From VRUE01 sp963840565 (GTDB taxonomy: Bacteria > Actinomycetota > Thermoleophilia > Solirubrobacterales > 70-9), in assembly GCA_963840565.1 (NCBI GenBank), contig CAWIZH010000002.1, positions 682,001 to 746,000 of the forward strand: DNA of 64,000 nucleotides. The letters are read 5' to 3'. Of this stretch, positions 1 to 7,534 are shown piece by piece (the stretch's first letter is position 1; every line of letters starts with the position of its first letter). A program made the position numbers and the translations under genes. Under the pieces are notes generated by a model. That model ran no database searches. It was not told the DNA's origin and saw nothing but the letters and a program-made list of their open reading frames with translations.

Positions 1-686
1 TCGGTTAGGTGACCCCAGCATCCCTCGGCAAGCACGGTCGCCTTGGCGGCGATGTCGGTGCCGGGCTCGAAGTTGCCGAGCTCCTCGCCGTCTTTGCCAC
101 GACCCTTGTCGCCGGAGCGCACGCCGGCGACCGCGCCGTCGGAGACGATCAGCTGCGTCGCCGCCGTCTCGGTCAGCAGGTAAGCGCCAGCCTCCTCGGC
201 CTGAGTCTGCATATAGCGGCAGAGCGCTGAGACCGAGACCACCTCGTTGCCGTGGTTGCGCAACGGCGGTGGCGGTGGGATGCGGATCTTCGACTTGCCG
301 TTGGGCAGCAGGTAGATCGCCTCCTTCTTCACCTCGCCGAAGGCGAAACCCTGCTGGCGCCACTGCTCGCGACTGAGATCGGGGAAGAGCTCCTGCAGCG
401 GGCCGGGCCGCATCACCGCGCCGGAGAGGTTGTGGCCGCCGCAGGTCTTCGCCTTCTCGATCACCGCGACGGGCACCTCGCCGAGGCTCTCCATCGTCTC
501 CGGATCGTCGCCGAGCAGCTGCAGCAGGCGGTTGGCACAGGCAAGTCCGGCGGTACCGCCACCGACGATCGCGACACCGATCTCGATCCGCTCGTCCTCG
601 CCGTCGAGCGAGCGCTTGACGAACTCCTTGGCCACGTCGACGGGAGGCGGGAAATCGGCCGGGATGACCTTGCCGTTGGCGGACAT
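1..686 (-). CDS. Electron transfer flavoprotein-ubiquinone oxidoreductase (N-terminal part, runs off left edge)
   Basis: This protein passes electrons from reduced ETF (fatty-acid and amino-acid oxidation) to the membrane quinone pool, using FAD and a 4Fe-4S cluster. About 228 residues are visible. Near residue 43 is the FAD dinucleotide fold (VAIVGGGTAGLACA), followed by CGGHNLSGAVMRP, the typical ETF-QO segment, and later GKDGEELGNFEPG with VLAEGCWGHLT, which match the ETF-QO family closely. The quinone-binding and Fe-S C-terminal part lies outside the window. The ATG at 684-686 is chosen because a -10-like hexamer lies 8 nt upstream and no Shine-Dalgarno is seen, suggesting a leaderless transcript. 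It lies 79 bp downstream of thrC on the same strand, with a palindromic operator in the gap. A related geranylgeranyl-reductase-like flavoprotein is less likely. Confidence 0.88.
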   Translation of the reverse strand, partial: MSANGKVIPADFPPPVDVAKEFVKRSLDGEDERIEIGVAIVGGGTAGLACANRLLQLLGDDPETMESLGEVPVAVIEKAKTCGGHNLSGAVMRPGPLQELFPDLSREQWRQQGFAFGEVKKEAIYLLPNGKSKIRIPPPPPLRNHGNEVVSVSALCRYMQTQAEEAGAYLLTETAATQLIVSDGAVAGVRSGDKGRGKDGEELGNFEPGTDIAAKATVLAEGCWGHLT

Positions 687-694
687 CGATTGGG

Positions 695-723
695 ACTATA
701 GCCGTTGACTGACTAGTCAATCA
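695..723 (-). promoter_or_regulatory. Promoter with FadR/TetR-like palindromic operator upstream of the ETF-QO gene
   Basis: Positions 706-723 form an 18-bp palindrome (plus strand TGACTGACTAGTCAATCA) with one mismatched pair. It resembles the operators of TetR-family fatty-acid regulators such as Bacillus FadR, whose regulon includes ETF genes. The hexamer TATAGT (minus strand, 695-700) lies directly beside it and 8 nt before the ATG, so a bound repressor would cover the -35 area. The operator identity is inference from sequence resemblance and the function of the gene. Confidence 0.55.
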
Positions 724-765
724 GTGAGGAATTCACGCAACGAAGCTGCGTCGGAAGGCGACGGC

Positions 766-2058
766 TCAGCTGAGCGTGGCGCCGACGCCGTGCTGGCGGA
801 ACTCGTTCAGCATCTCGGTCATCGGCCCGAGCTCGCAGGCGACGCCTTCTGCCCACGGCTTGTCGGGATGCTCGTCGAGAGTCTTGTAACCGTTGCCGCT
901 GATCACGGCGACGACGGTGTCGTCGGGCCCGAGCTTGCCTTCGTTGGCCAGCTTGATCGTCGAGGCGACGGTGGTGCCGCCGGCGGGCTCGGTGAGGATG
1001 CCCTCGGTGGCGCCGAGCAGGTCGATTGCGTCGAAGATCTCGGTGTCGGCCACCGCTGCGGCCGAGCCGCCGCGCGAGGTCACCGCATCGACGACGAGCG
1101 CTCCGTCGCCCGGGGCGCCGATCGCGATCGAGTGCGCCGCGGTGCGTGGCGCCTGCGGTTTGACCTCGCCCGAACCATCGAGGATCGCGGTCGCGATCGG
1201 GTTGCACCCCTCGGCCTGAGCGACGTTGATCTTGGTGCCCGAAGTCTCGGCCAGGCCGACCATCTCGAGCTCCAGCAGGCCCTTGTGCACGCGCGAGGAG
1301 AGCGTCCCGCCGGCGGCCGGAATGACGAAGTGGTCGGGCGCGACCCAGTCAAGCTGCTCGACGACCTCATAGGCGACCGTCTTCGCGCCCTCGGCGTAGA
1401 ACGGCCGCAGGGTGATGTTGGCGAACTGGATGCCGCTGGCCAGCGCCAGCTCGCGGCAGGCGCGGTTGGCTTCGTCGTAGTTGCCGTCGAGCTGACAGAC
1501 GGCGGCGCCCAGCGCCCGGCAGGCGCGGGCCTTGCCGCGCTCCATGTTCGACGGGTAGAAGACGTAGGCGGTGACGCCGGCCTTGGCCGCCAGCGAGGCG
1601 ACCGCGGTGCCGACGTTGCCGGTCGAGACGCAGCCGATCTCGTCTTTGCCCAGCTCGAGCAGGCGGGCGACCGCCATCGAGACGACGCGGTCCTTGTAGG
1701 AGAGGCTGGGACGCTGGGTGCTGTCGTCCTTGAGGTAGAGCTTCTTCAGGCCCAGCTCGGCGCCGAGGCGGTCAGCGTGGATCAGCGGCGTGCGGCCGCT
1801 GTAGCGCCCGACCCGTGCCTTCGCCCTCGCGTCGAGGATCGGCAGCAGCTCTTCGAAGCGCCAGATGTTGATCTCCCGCTCGGAAGTCGGATACTCGGCC
1901 AGCCGCGCTTTGGCCAGCTCGTAGTCGTAGTCGATGTCGAGGCCGTTGCCGCAGCCGAGGCACTTCGAAGTCGTATCGAGCAGAGGCAGGCGCCGCCCAC
2001 AGTCGCGGCAGACCAGTTCGGTCGCGCAGGAACGGGTGCGGTCCTCAGCGTTCAGCAT
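766..2058 (-). CDS. thrC: Threonine synthase (PLP-dependent)
   Basis: Converts O-phosphohomoserine to threonine, the last step of threonine biosynthesis, in the cytosol. The 430-residue protein begins with a zinc-ribbon-like segment (CRDC near 18 and CLGC near 33). A PLP fold type II domain follows: the Schiff-base lysine is in SLSYKDR (about residue 124), and the phosphate-binding and glycine-rich loops are STGNVGTA and PAAGGTLSS. The length fits the family. The ATG at 2056-2058 has a strong Shine-Dalgarno GGAGGAG about 7 nt upstream. The gene stands alone behind a roughly 480-nt leader that ends in a strong hairpin, so transcription attenuation is likely (see the leader entry). The next gene downstream, ETF-QO, has its own promoter. 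Cysteate synthase is a related alternative but less likely in this setting. Confidence 0.9.
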   Translation of the reverse strand: MLNAEDRTRSCATELVCRDCGRRLPLLDTTSKCLGCGNGLDIDYDYELAKARLAEYPTSEREINIWRFEELLPILDARAKARVGRYSGRTPLIHADRLGAELGLKKLYLKDDSTQRPSLSYKDRVVSMAVARLLELGKDEIGCVSTGNVGTAVASLAAKAGVTAYVFYPSNMERGKARACRALGAAVCQLDGNYDEANRACRELALASGIQFANITLRPFYAEGAKTVAYEVVEQLDWVAPDHFVIPAAGGTLSSRVHKGLLELEMVGLAETSGTKINVAQAEGCNPIATAILDGSGEVKPQAPRTAAHSIAIGAPGDGALVVDAVTSRGGSAAAVADTEIFDAIDLLGATEGILTEPAGGTTVASTIKLANEGKLGPDDTVVAVISGNGYKTLDEHPDKPWAEGVACELGPMTEMLNEFRQHGVGATLS

Positions 2059-2129
2059 GGCGAAATCTCCTCCGGGCAGGGTACTCGATCAAGATCTTCT
2101 GCGCATTCGAATGCGGCCTCACAAAAGAG

Positions 2130-2171
2130 TAGGCCCGCCCCGGCGGTGTCAGCTTCCGCGGGGCGGGCCTA
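2130..2171 (-). terminator. Strong hairpin in the thrC leader (attenuator-type terminator)
   Basis: Arms 2130-2141 and 2160-2171 are perfect 12-bp complements (TAGGCCCGCCCC and its reverse complement), and inner bases 2143-2146 and 2156-2159 extend the pairing. On the minus strand the stem is followed by CTCTTTTGTG, a short U-rich stretch, and then, about 70 nt on, the thrC start. Its place between promoter and start codon suggests conditional termination. Confidence 0.6.
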
Positions 2172-2540
2172 ACCTCCGACCAGTGCCACTGGGCTCCGGT
2201 CTGAGCTACGGCTGCGTCGGGGCCGAAAATGGCGCTCCCGGCGCGACTTGTCCGGCATGGCCGGCGTCGCCGGCCATGTCTCACAGCGCCACGGCCCATT
2301 ACATGGCCGCCCCCCCTCTCCGGGGGCCAGACAGCGAGAGGTGGATGGGTGTGGCAACCGCGGTACCGGGCAGCGTCGTCGGCTGGAGGTGGGGCAATGC
2401 CCACGACGCTGTCGCCTCCCTGGTACATCTGAAACGGCTACCGACTCGACTCATGACTGGACACTCCTTTGCCATCGCAAGGCGAGTCGCCCTGACTGGG
2501 TTCCCACCTCTCTGCTGGCGCTTGGTCGTCAGCGAGAGTA
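2172..2540 (-). promoter_or_regulatory. Long structured leader RNA of thrC, possibly a T-box-like or other riboregulator
   Basis: This is the transcribed region between the promoter and the attenuator hairpin. On the minus strand several stems are visible: 9-bp arms at 2371-2379/2403-2411, a 23-nt palindrome at 2256-2278, and CCTCTC pairing with GAGAGG around 2310-2341. The 5' part has CAGAGAGG and a GTACC trinucleotide context followed by AGGGAGGCGACAGCG, which can pair with CGCTG near the 5' end as a T-box stem I would. A GGTACCGCGG core at 2358-2367 resembles the T-box consensus, but its preceding base and flanks do not fit well. A short frame beginning ATGAGTCGAGTC after AAGGAG could also encode a 54-residue leader peptide that is only mildly threonine-rich. 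The class remains unproven. Confidence 0.4.
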
Positions 2541-2569
2541 GTAATAACAGATACTTCTACACCGGTCAA
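2541..2569 (-). promoter_or_regulatory. Sigma70-type promoter for the thrC leader
   Basis: On the minus strand TTGACC (2564-2569) is followed by a 17-nt spacer and TATTAC (2541-2546). It lies about 480 nt upstream of the thrC start codon, just after the end of the GNAT-like gene. Confidence 0.55.
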
Positions 2570-2615
2570 GTCTTCCTGTGCATACGTCCGAAAAGAGGCG
2601 GCAGGGGCCGCCGCA

Positions 2616-3455
2616 CTACATCGGAATCCGGGCGCGAGGCTGCCCGGTAACGGTGCGCACAGCATCCTCGAAGCCGGCCAGCAGGAGGCTTTCGCGGTCG
2701 GCGACCGCCGGTTCACAGCCGGCCTCGGCAACCGCCATCGTCTCGCAGCCGGCGGCCGCCGCGTCGGCGAGGCAACGGTACAGAACTGCGCTCTGACCGC
2801 GGCCGTCGCACTCACCGACAAGACACGATGCGAGCGCAAGCACCGCAACGCCCTCATGGATGTGCATCGCCACATAGGCCAGCGGCTCATCGCCATCGAC
2901 GGCGCAGTAACAGCGCCAGCCATCGCTCCCGGGAAGGTCGAAGAAGAAGGTCGCCGCCCAGTTGGCCAACCCCAGGCTCTCGGCCAGGGGATCGCCAAAC
3001 CCTTCGTCTTCCCAAGGGTCGACGCGCTCATAGATGTCGATTTCGGGCGGTGGTGGGAACTGCGGCGGCGAGCCGTCGCGCAAGAGCTTCGCGGGGCCGG
3101 CGACAAGTCGATAGCTGTGCCGCGCCAGCCACTCCTCGGCCGCGGCAAACTCCGGCAGGCCCGGCACCAGGGGAACCCGATATTCGACGTCGTGGCGCTC
3201 CATCCACTGGACCGCGGCAGGGAGGTAGCCGTCCTCGACCGCTCTCGGTGCGGCGGCACCGAGGACGAAGTTGAGCGCCGGCTCTTCCGGTTCCTCGACC
3301 ACCACCGCGGCCTCGACTGGACCGAACCGAACCATGTCGATTCCCAGGTCGACGACGGCATCCTCGACGGCCGTGTCCCAGAGCCCCCTCCAGAACCGCT
3401 TCTCGGCCTCGTCCAGGGCAACCGCGTCATAGGACACGCTGCCTTCCGCTGCCAC
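2616..3455 (-). CDS. GNAT-like acetyltransferase domain protein
   Basis: A 279-residue cytosolic protein. The C-terminal half resembles a GNAT N-acetyltransferase: a strand with EPLAYVAMHIHEGVAVLALASC, then a GECDGRGQSAVLYRC segment at the place of the acetyl-CoA loop, and an alpha/beta end. The N-terminal half is acidic and may be a degenerate first GNAT-like fold, as in double-domain members. The substrate is unknown. The start is GTG (3453-3455): a very good promoter ends 7 nt before it, so the message is probably leaderless. It follows the LeuRS-like gene but has its own promoter. The family call rests on fold-like patterns rather than a crisp motif, hence moderate confidence. Confidence 0.55.
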   Translation of the reverse strand: MAAEGSVSYDAVALDEAEKRFWRGLWDTAVEDAVVDLGIDMVRFGPVEAAVVVEEPEEPALNFVLGAAAPRAVEDGYLPAAVQWMERHDVEYRVPLVPGLPEFAAAEEWLARHSYRLVAGPAKLLRDGSPPQFPPPPEIDIYERVDPWEDEGFGDPLAESLGLANWAATFFFDLPGSDGWRCYCAVDGDEPLAYVAMHIHEGVAVLALASCLVGECDGRGQSAVLYRCLADAAAAGCETMAVAEAGCEPAVADRESLLLAGFEDAVRTVTGQPRARIPM

Positions 3456-3462
3456 TTTCTGA

Positions 3463-3492
3463 AATATATGGGTGCTAGACCGGAACAGTCAA
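3463..3492 (-). promoter_or_regulatory. Promoter giving a leaderless GNAT-like mRNA
   Basis: Minus strand TTGACT (3487-3492), 18-nt spacer, TATATT (3463-3468). The predicted transcription start, about 7 nt downstream, coincides with the GTG codon at 3455. Confidence 0.65.
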
Positions 3493-3529
3493 GTTTTTTT
3501 GGATAAACCTTTGTGTCTCGGAGCGCGTC

Positions 3530-5761
3530 TCAGTCGCCGACAGCCGGGGCACCGGCGGCGGTACCGACGAGAACCAGCTCCCCCGGCCACGGGCCAGGCA
3601 GCCCGGGGCCATCCTCGCCACCGGCAGCGAGCAAGAGCGCCTCGGCGACGTGAGGGGCAAACGGAGCGAGGGTCTGTGCGAGGAGGACGAGCGCAGCGAC
3701 CTGAGCCTCGGCGTCGGCCCGGCTCAGCTGGCCGCGGCGCTCGACCACCCGCTTCTCGAAATCCTGGATCCGCTCGAAGAGCCTGGTGACGTCGCGGACG
3801 GCGGTGTGCATCTGCAGGTCCTCGAGGCTGGCCGTGATCCGCTCGAGGCCGTTGTCGCACCATTTGCGCAGGCGCTCGCGCAGGAACTCGGTGTCGGCGG
3901 CGGCCTCAGCGTCCTCGGCAGCGTCGACGACCGCGGCGAAGCGGTCCTGCGAGTAGGTCCAGACGTTGCGCAGGAAGCGGCCGGCGAAGCGCAGGGCGCC
4001 GTCGTTCCAGTTCAGCGTCTTGGCCGGGCCGGCGGCGTAGAGGACGGCGAGGCGGACCGTATCGGCGCCGTAGCGCTCGACCAGATCGTCGGGATCGACG
4101 ACGTTGCCGAGGTGCTTGCTCATCTTGCGGCCGTCGGCGATCACCATCTCGTGGAAGAGGCAACCGCTGAAAGGCTCGCCCTGCTCGAGGAAGGCGAAGG
4201 GGCCGATATCGCGCAGGGCCTTGGTGACGACGCGCTGGTCAAAGACGAAGCCGCCGCTGTCGGAGCCGGCGACGAGGCGCTCCGAGGGCAGCCAGTGGCG
4301 CAGGTCGGGGTGGGTGAACATCGACTCGGCCCGCTCCCCGGGCGGAACCGCGGAAGGGACCCAGAGCCAGAGCGCATCGAAGTGGCAGTCGAGGGTGTCG
4401 GTCTCGCGCCGGGCCGGCTCGCCGCAGCGCGGGCAGGCGACCTCGACGAAATCGGCGCGCTCGGCCAGGGGATTCCCTTCTCCGGTCGGCTCGATGTCGC
4501 GGGGCAGAACCACGGGCAGGTCCTGCTCGGGCACCGGCACCGGGCCGCAACTCTCGCAGTGAATGATCGGGATCGGCGTGCCCCAGAAGCGCTGGCGCGA
4601 GATCGAGAAATCGGCGGCGCGGTAGCGGACCGCCTCACGGGTGTCCGGCGCGGCAGCGTCGGCAGCCGCCGTCTCCCCCACCCGCTCGACGCGCGAGGCG
4701 ATCGTCGCATCGGCCTCGTCGACGGTGGGGATGCCGAGCGCCGCGGTTGGCCCGTAGCGGGCATCGACAAGCGGCGAGACCAGCAGCGGCAGCTCCACCT
4801 CGCTCCAGGGCGCGCTGAGCGAGGCGCCGGTGTCGATGAGCGGCACCGACTTGGCATCGCGGGCACTGCGCTCCCAGCCGCCGGAGCGCAGCTCGTCGAG
4901 CTGCTCGCGCACGGCGGGGTCGGTCGCCCAAGCCTCCAGCTCGGGATGGCGAGGCGAGAGCAGAACGAAACTGGCCGAAGACACCGAGTCGGCGTGCGGC
5001 GTGAAGGCGGTGAGGCTGGTGCCATCCGGCCCGTCCAGGTCGACCTCCACCCCGTCGCTGCGCCCGAGGATGTAGCGCTGCGTGGAGAGCGAGATCTCGT
5101 CCCAGTTCTCCTCCAGCCCAGGCAGGCGGGCGTCGTTCTCCTCCAGATAGGGCGTGATCCGCAGGAACCAGGTCGGGCGGCTGATCAGGCGGACCTCGTT
5201 GTGACAGCGCCAGCAGCGCCCGTCCTCGACCTGCAGCGCGGCCAGCGTGGTGCGGCAGTGGTCGCACCAGTCGACGGTGGTGTCGTCGCGGTAGATCAGC
5301 CCCGCCTCGAGCAGGGTTACGAAAAGCCACTGCGACCAGCGGTACTGCGCCTCGTCGGAGCTGTAGAAGACGCGCTCGTAGTCGAAGGAGAAGCCGAGGC
5401 GCTCCATCTGGGCCAGCATCCGCTCGCCGCAGGCCTCGACCCACTCGGCGGGCGGCACTTTGCGCTCGATCGCCGCCATCTCGGCCGGCAGGCCGAAGGC
5501 GTCGAAGCCGAAGCCGAAGAGGACGGCGTCGCCGCGAGCGCGGCGGAAGCGGGCGTAGGCGTCGCCGATCGCGTAGTCGCGCACGTGGCCCATGTGGAGT
5601 TTGCCCGAGGTGAACGGGCTCGAGGGCTTGATGTAGACGGCCCGCTGCCCGGCGGCGGGCTGCGGCGTCGCAAAAGCGTCGCGCTGGGCCCAGGCAGCCT
5701 GGCGCGAGGCCTCGACCTCAGCCGCGTCATAGCTTGCCCTCGCCTCGCTCATCTGACCCAT
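3530..5761 (-). CDS. Leucyl-tRNA synthetase-like class I synthetase with eroded motifs
   Basis: A 743-residue class I synthetase of the LeuRS type. The HIGH motif is HMGH (56-59), followed by the LeuRS-like DAFGLPAEMAAIE. Zinc-ribbon pairs CDHC (166-169)/CWRC (183-186) and RFWGTPIPII (391-400) are present. Several normally invariant elements are changed. The signature lysine loop reads KMSKH (546-550) rather than KMSKS. The editing-domain TTRPDT site reads TPHADS (254-259). The GTGAVMAVPxHDxRD strand reads GPTAALGIPTVDEAD (337-351). The SSWY and EHAxxHLLY motifs are absent (ALWLWV, SDSGGFVF). The C-terminal tRNA-binding domain is missing, against a usual length above 800. It may be a divergent paralogue with altered specificity or no editing. 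Whether a canonical leuS exists elsewhere decides how to read it. Confidence 0.75.
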   Translation of the reverse strand: MGQMSEARASYDAAEVEASRQAAWAQRDAFATPQPAAGQRAVYIKPSSPFTSGKLHMGHVRDYAIGDAYARFRRARGDAVLFGFGFDAFGLPAEMAAIERKVPPAEWVEACGERMLAQMERLGFSFDYERVFYSSDEAQYRWSQWLFVTLLEAGLIYRDDTTVDWCDHCRTTLAALQVEDGRCWRCHNEVRLISRPTWFLRITPYLEENDARLPGLEENWDEISLSTQRYILGRSDGVEVDLDGPDGTSLTAFTPHADSVSSASFVLLSPRHPELEAWATDPAVREQLDELRSGGWERSARDAKSVPLIDTGASLSAPWSEVELPLLVSPLVDARYGPTAALGIPTVDEADATIASRVERVGETAAADAAAPDTREAVRYRAADFSISRQRFWGTPIPIIHCESCGPVPVPEQDLPVVLPRDIEPTGEGNPLAERADFVEVACPRCGEPARRETDTLDCHFDALWLWVPSAVPPGERAESMFTHPDLRHWLPSERLVAGSDSGGFVFDQRVVTKALRDIGPFAFLEQGEPFSGCLFHEMVIADGRKMSKHLGNVVDPDDLVERYGADTVRLAVLYAAGPAKTLNWNDGALRFAGRFLRNVWTYSQDRFAAVVDAAEDAEAAADTEFLRERLRKWCDNGLERITASLEDLQMHTAVRDVTRLFERIQDFEKRVVERRGQLSRADAEAQVAALVLLAQTLAPFAPHVAEALLLAAGGEDGPGLPGPWPGELVLVGTAAGAPAVGD

Positions 5762-5805
5762 TTTCTCATCCGCCCGCAGCCTACTTGCGTCGCGAGTGAA
5801 AATAT

Positions 5806-5834
5806 TTGACCATTGGGCTGTTGGGGCTTATGGT
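5806..5834 (+). promoter_or_regulatory. Promoter for the small plus-strand gene
   Basis: TTGACC (5806-5811), 17-nt spacer, TATGGT (5829-5834). The transcript would contain an inverted repeat (5870-5877 with 5895-5902, GACCCCGG/CCGGGGTC) about 25 nt upstream of the start codon. Confidence 0.5.
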
Positions 5835-5927
5835 CTCCCTGGACGTCTACACTGATGTCTGCAACGCTTGACCCCGGCGGGGCTTGGCGAATCTCCGGGG
5901 TCGGCTGAGACCGAAGGGAGACCCCAG

Positions 5928-6287
5928 ATGACGGAGGGCAGAGGTTCGGTGGCGATGGTCGAGAGCCGCCTGGACGCAGGAGTGATGAAGCGGATGCTGG
6001 AGTCCGCAACTGCCGGCCCCCCCGCGGAGCGCGTGCGCGATGCGGTGGAGACGGCGATCGACATTGCCGAGTCCGACCCCAGGGAAGCGCGTGAGGTGCT
6101 GTGGTCGCTGCGTGGCGATCCTGTATCCCTGCAGCGGCTCGAGGCCGGCCTGCAGATGAGCCCGGAGCGGGCAACGCTGGCGATTGGGGCGGCAATTCAG
6201 ATCGCGAGTGCGGAGCTGGCCTCCGTAGCTCCCGACCTGCGTGGCCGCACCGATGAGCTGCTGCGCTGGCTCGAGGGTGCCTGGTAG
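5928..6287 (+). CDS. Hypothetical 119-residue protein
   Basis: A small soluble, probably helical protein rich in Ala, Glu and Arg. It has no signal peptide, membrane segment or recognised motif. The ATG at 5928 is preferred over an in-frame TTG at 5868 because GAAGGGAG sits just upstream and the promoter and inverted repeat occupy the intervening region. It lies on the plus strand between two minus-strand genes and ends 4 bp from the 3' end of the methyltransferase gene. Codon use matches the surrounding genes. Function unknown. Confidence 0.6.
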   Translation: MTEGRGSVAMVESRLDAGVMKRMLESATAGPPAERVRDAVETAIDIAESDPREAREVLWSLRGDPVSLQRLEAGLQMSPERATLAIGAAIQIASAELASVAPDLRGRTDELLRWLEGAW

Positions 6288-6291
6288 GGCT

Positions 6292-7065
6292 TCAGGCTTT
6301 GCGCCCGGCGACGAAAACCTCGAACTGGCTGTCCTTAGGCGGGCGCGGCTTACCGTTGCCGCGGAATATGTTAGCCAGCGACATGCCAACCGACTGGTAG
6401 ATCTCCGTCAGCTCCTCGACCGAGTAGAGCCGCTGGCGGAAGGGGATCGGCGAGACCCCCTCGAAGACCTCGCCGAAGTGAATCGGCGTGGTGGTGCCTT
6501 CTAAGTAGCGCGTACGGCCGTCCCAGCGATGGTCGATCAGTTCGATCATCGAGGAGCCCTCGATCCAGGTTTTCTGCGGCAGGTGCGTTTCCGCGTAGAG
6601 CACGTTGGGCAGCTGCATCAGGTGCCCGCCACCCGCCCGCAGCGCCTCGGCGACGACGGCAAAGGTGCGCAGGTTCTCCTCCTCGGTCTCCAGGTAGCCC
6701 ACGGCTCCGTCGTTGAGGCTGAGCACGAGGTCGAACTCGTCGTGGAAGTCGAGCTCACGCAGGTCCACCTGGACGAAGGAGACCTCCAGCGACTGCGCCT
6801 CGGCGTCGGCAGCGGCGATCTCCAGCAGCTCGGCGGAGATGTCGACTCCGACCACGCCGAATCCGCGGCGGGCCAGCTCGAGTGAGTGCCGGCCGGTCCC
6901 GCAGGCCAGGTCCAGCACCCGCTCGGACCCGCTCGCGCCCAGCATCGCCAGCGCCCGGTCGACTTCCGCCTCAGTCTGGTCGGCCCACGGTCGCTTCAGA
7001 GTCTCCTCTGCAGGGAACGCGCTGCGGTACCAATCGGAAGGTATCTCGGTACTAGCCTCTGCCAT
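6292..7065 (-). CDS. Class I SAM-dependent methyltransferase
   Basis: A 257-residue cytosolic methyltransferase of unknown substrate. Motif I is VLDLACGTGRHSLELARRG (about residues 50-68), followed by the acidic strand end VVGVDIS that binds the ribose of SAM. Motif II/III-like VDLRELDFHDEFDLVLSLND follows, and the C-terminal half has a beta-hairpin cap typical of small-molecule methyltransferases. The ATG at 7063-7065 starts a Glu/Ser-rich N-terminus. The GtrA gene lies 43 bp upstream on the same strand, so the two might share a transcript, but nothing in the sequence ties their functions. Confidence 0.8.
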   Translation of the reverse strand: MAEASTEIPSDWYRSAFPAEETLKRPWADQTEAEVDRALAMLGASGSERVLDLACGTGRHSLELARRGFGVVGVDISAELLEIAAADAEAQSLEVSFVQVDLRELDFHDEFDLVLSLNDGAVGYLETEEENLRTFAVVAEALRAGGGHLMQLPNVLYAETHLPQKTWIEGSSMIELIDHRWDGRTRYLEGTTTPIHFGEVFEGVSPIPFRQRLYSVEELTEIYQSVGMSLANIFRGNGKPRPPKDSQFEVFVAGRKA

Positions 7066-7108
7066 TGCTCAGGAATATTAGCGGGCTGCTGCCACCTCAA
7101 CCTCCGCC

Positions 7109-7534
7109 TCAAGCGAAGGTCCAGAGCTTGTTGCCGAGGAAGTTGAAAGGCATCGCCACTGCGACCGCGATCGCCTGGGCCGAGAGGTCACCGAGCGAGG
7201 TCCCCCCCACCAGCGCCTCGAGCACGGCGAGGTTGATCAGCAGCGCGGCAACGCTGACGGCGAAGAAGCGGGCGGCCTGAAAGCCGGCGTGACCGTCGCC
7301 GGCACCAAAGGTCCAGTGCCGGTTCCAGAAGAAGTTGCTGCAGAAGGCGACGCAGAAGGCGCCGATCGCGGCGACGATGTGGTGGACGCCGAGGTTGCTG
7401 CTGAGCAGGGCGAAGACGGCGAGGTTGATCAGGTAGCCGGAGCCGCCGACCAGGCCGAACTTGAGCAGCTGCCACCAGCTCGCCGGGCGGCGGGCGGCGG
7501 CGCTGACCCGGTCGGCGAATTCAGCGGCGCTCAT
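7109..7534 (-). CDS. GtrA family membrane protein
   Basis: A 141-residue polytopic protein of the GtrA family, whose members are thought to flip or deliver polyprenyl-linked sugars for cell-envelope glycan assembly. The family hallmarks are present: LLKFGLVGGSGYLINLAVF in the first membrane segment, FFWNRHWTF in the middle loop, and a C-terminal NFLGNKLWTF. Four membrane helices can be drawn. The start ATG overlaps the stop of the upstream glycosyltransferase by 4 nt (7531-7534), so the two are translationally coupled. With GH92 upstream they form a three-gene operon for envelope or extracellular glycans. Confidence 0.88.
   Translation of the reverse strand: MSAAEFADRVSAAARRPASWWQLLKFGLVGGSGYLINLAVFALLSSNLGVHHIVAAIGAFCVAFCSNFFWNRHWTFGAGDGHAGFQAARFFAVSVAALLINLAVLEALVGGTSLGDLSAQAIAVAVAMPFNFLGNKLWTFA

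Noticed and set aside
724..2172. Long plus-strand frame of 482 codons opposite thrC
   Set aside because: It mirrors a well-identified threonine synthase; composition is Arg/Ala/Gly/Asp-rich without any recognisable domain, as expected for an antisense frame in high-GC DNA.
2341..2380. T-box core on the plus strand (TGGCAACCGCGG)
   Set aside because: No plus-strand gene follows for over 3 kb; the thrC leader on the minus strand is the only sensible reading, and even there the match is partial.
3650..5809. Plus-strand frame of 719 codons opposite the LeuRS-like gene
   Set aside because: Antisense shadow: repetitive Val/Ala/Glu/Gly composition and no motif, while the minus strand has HMGH, zinc ribbons and KMSK.
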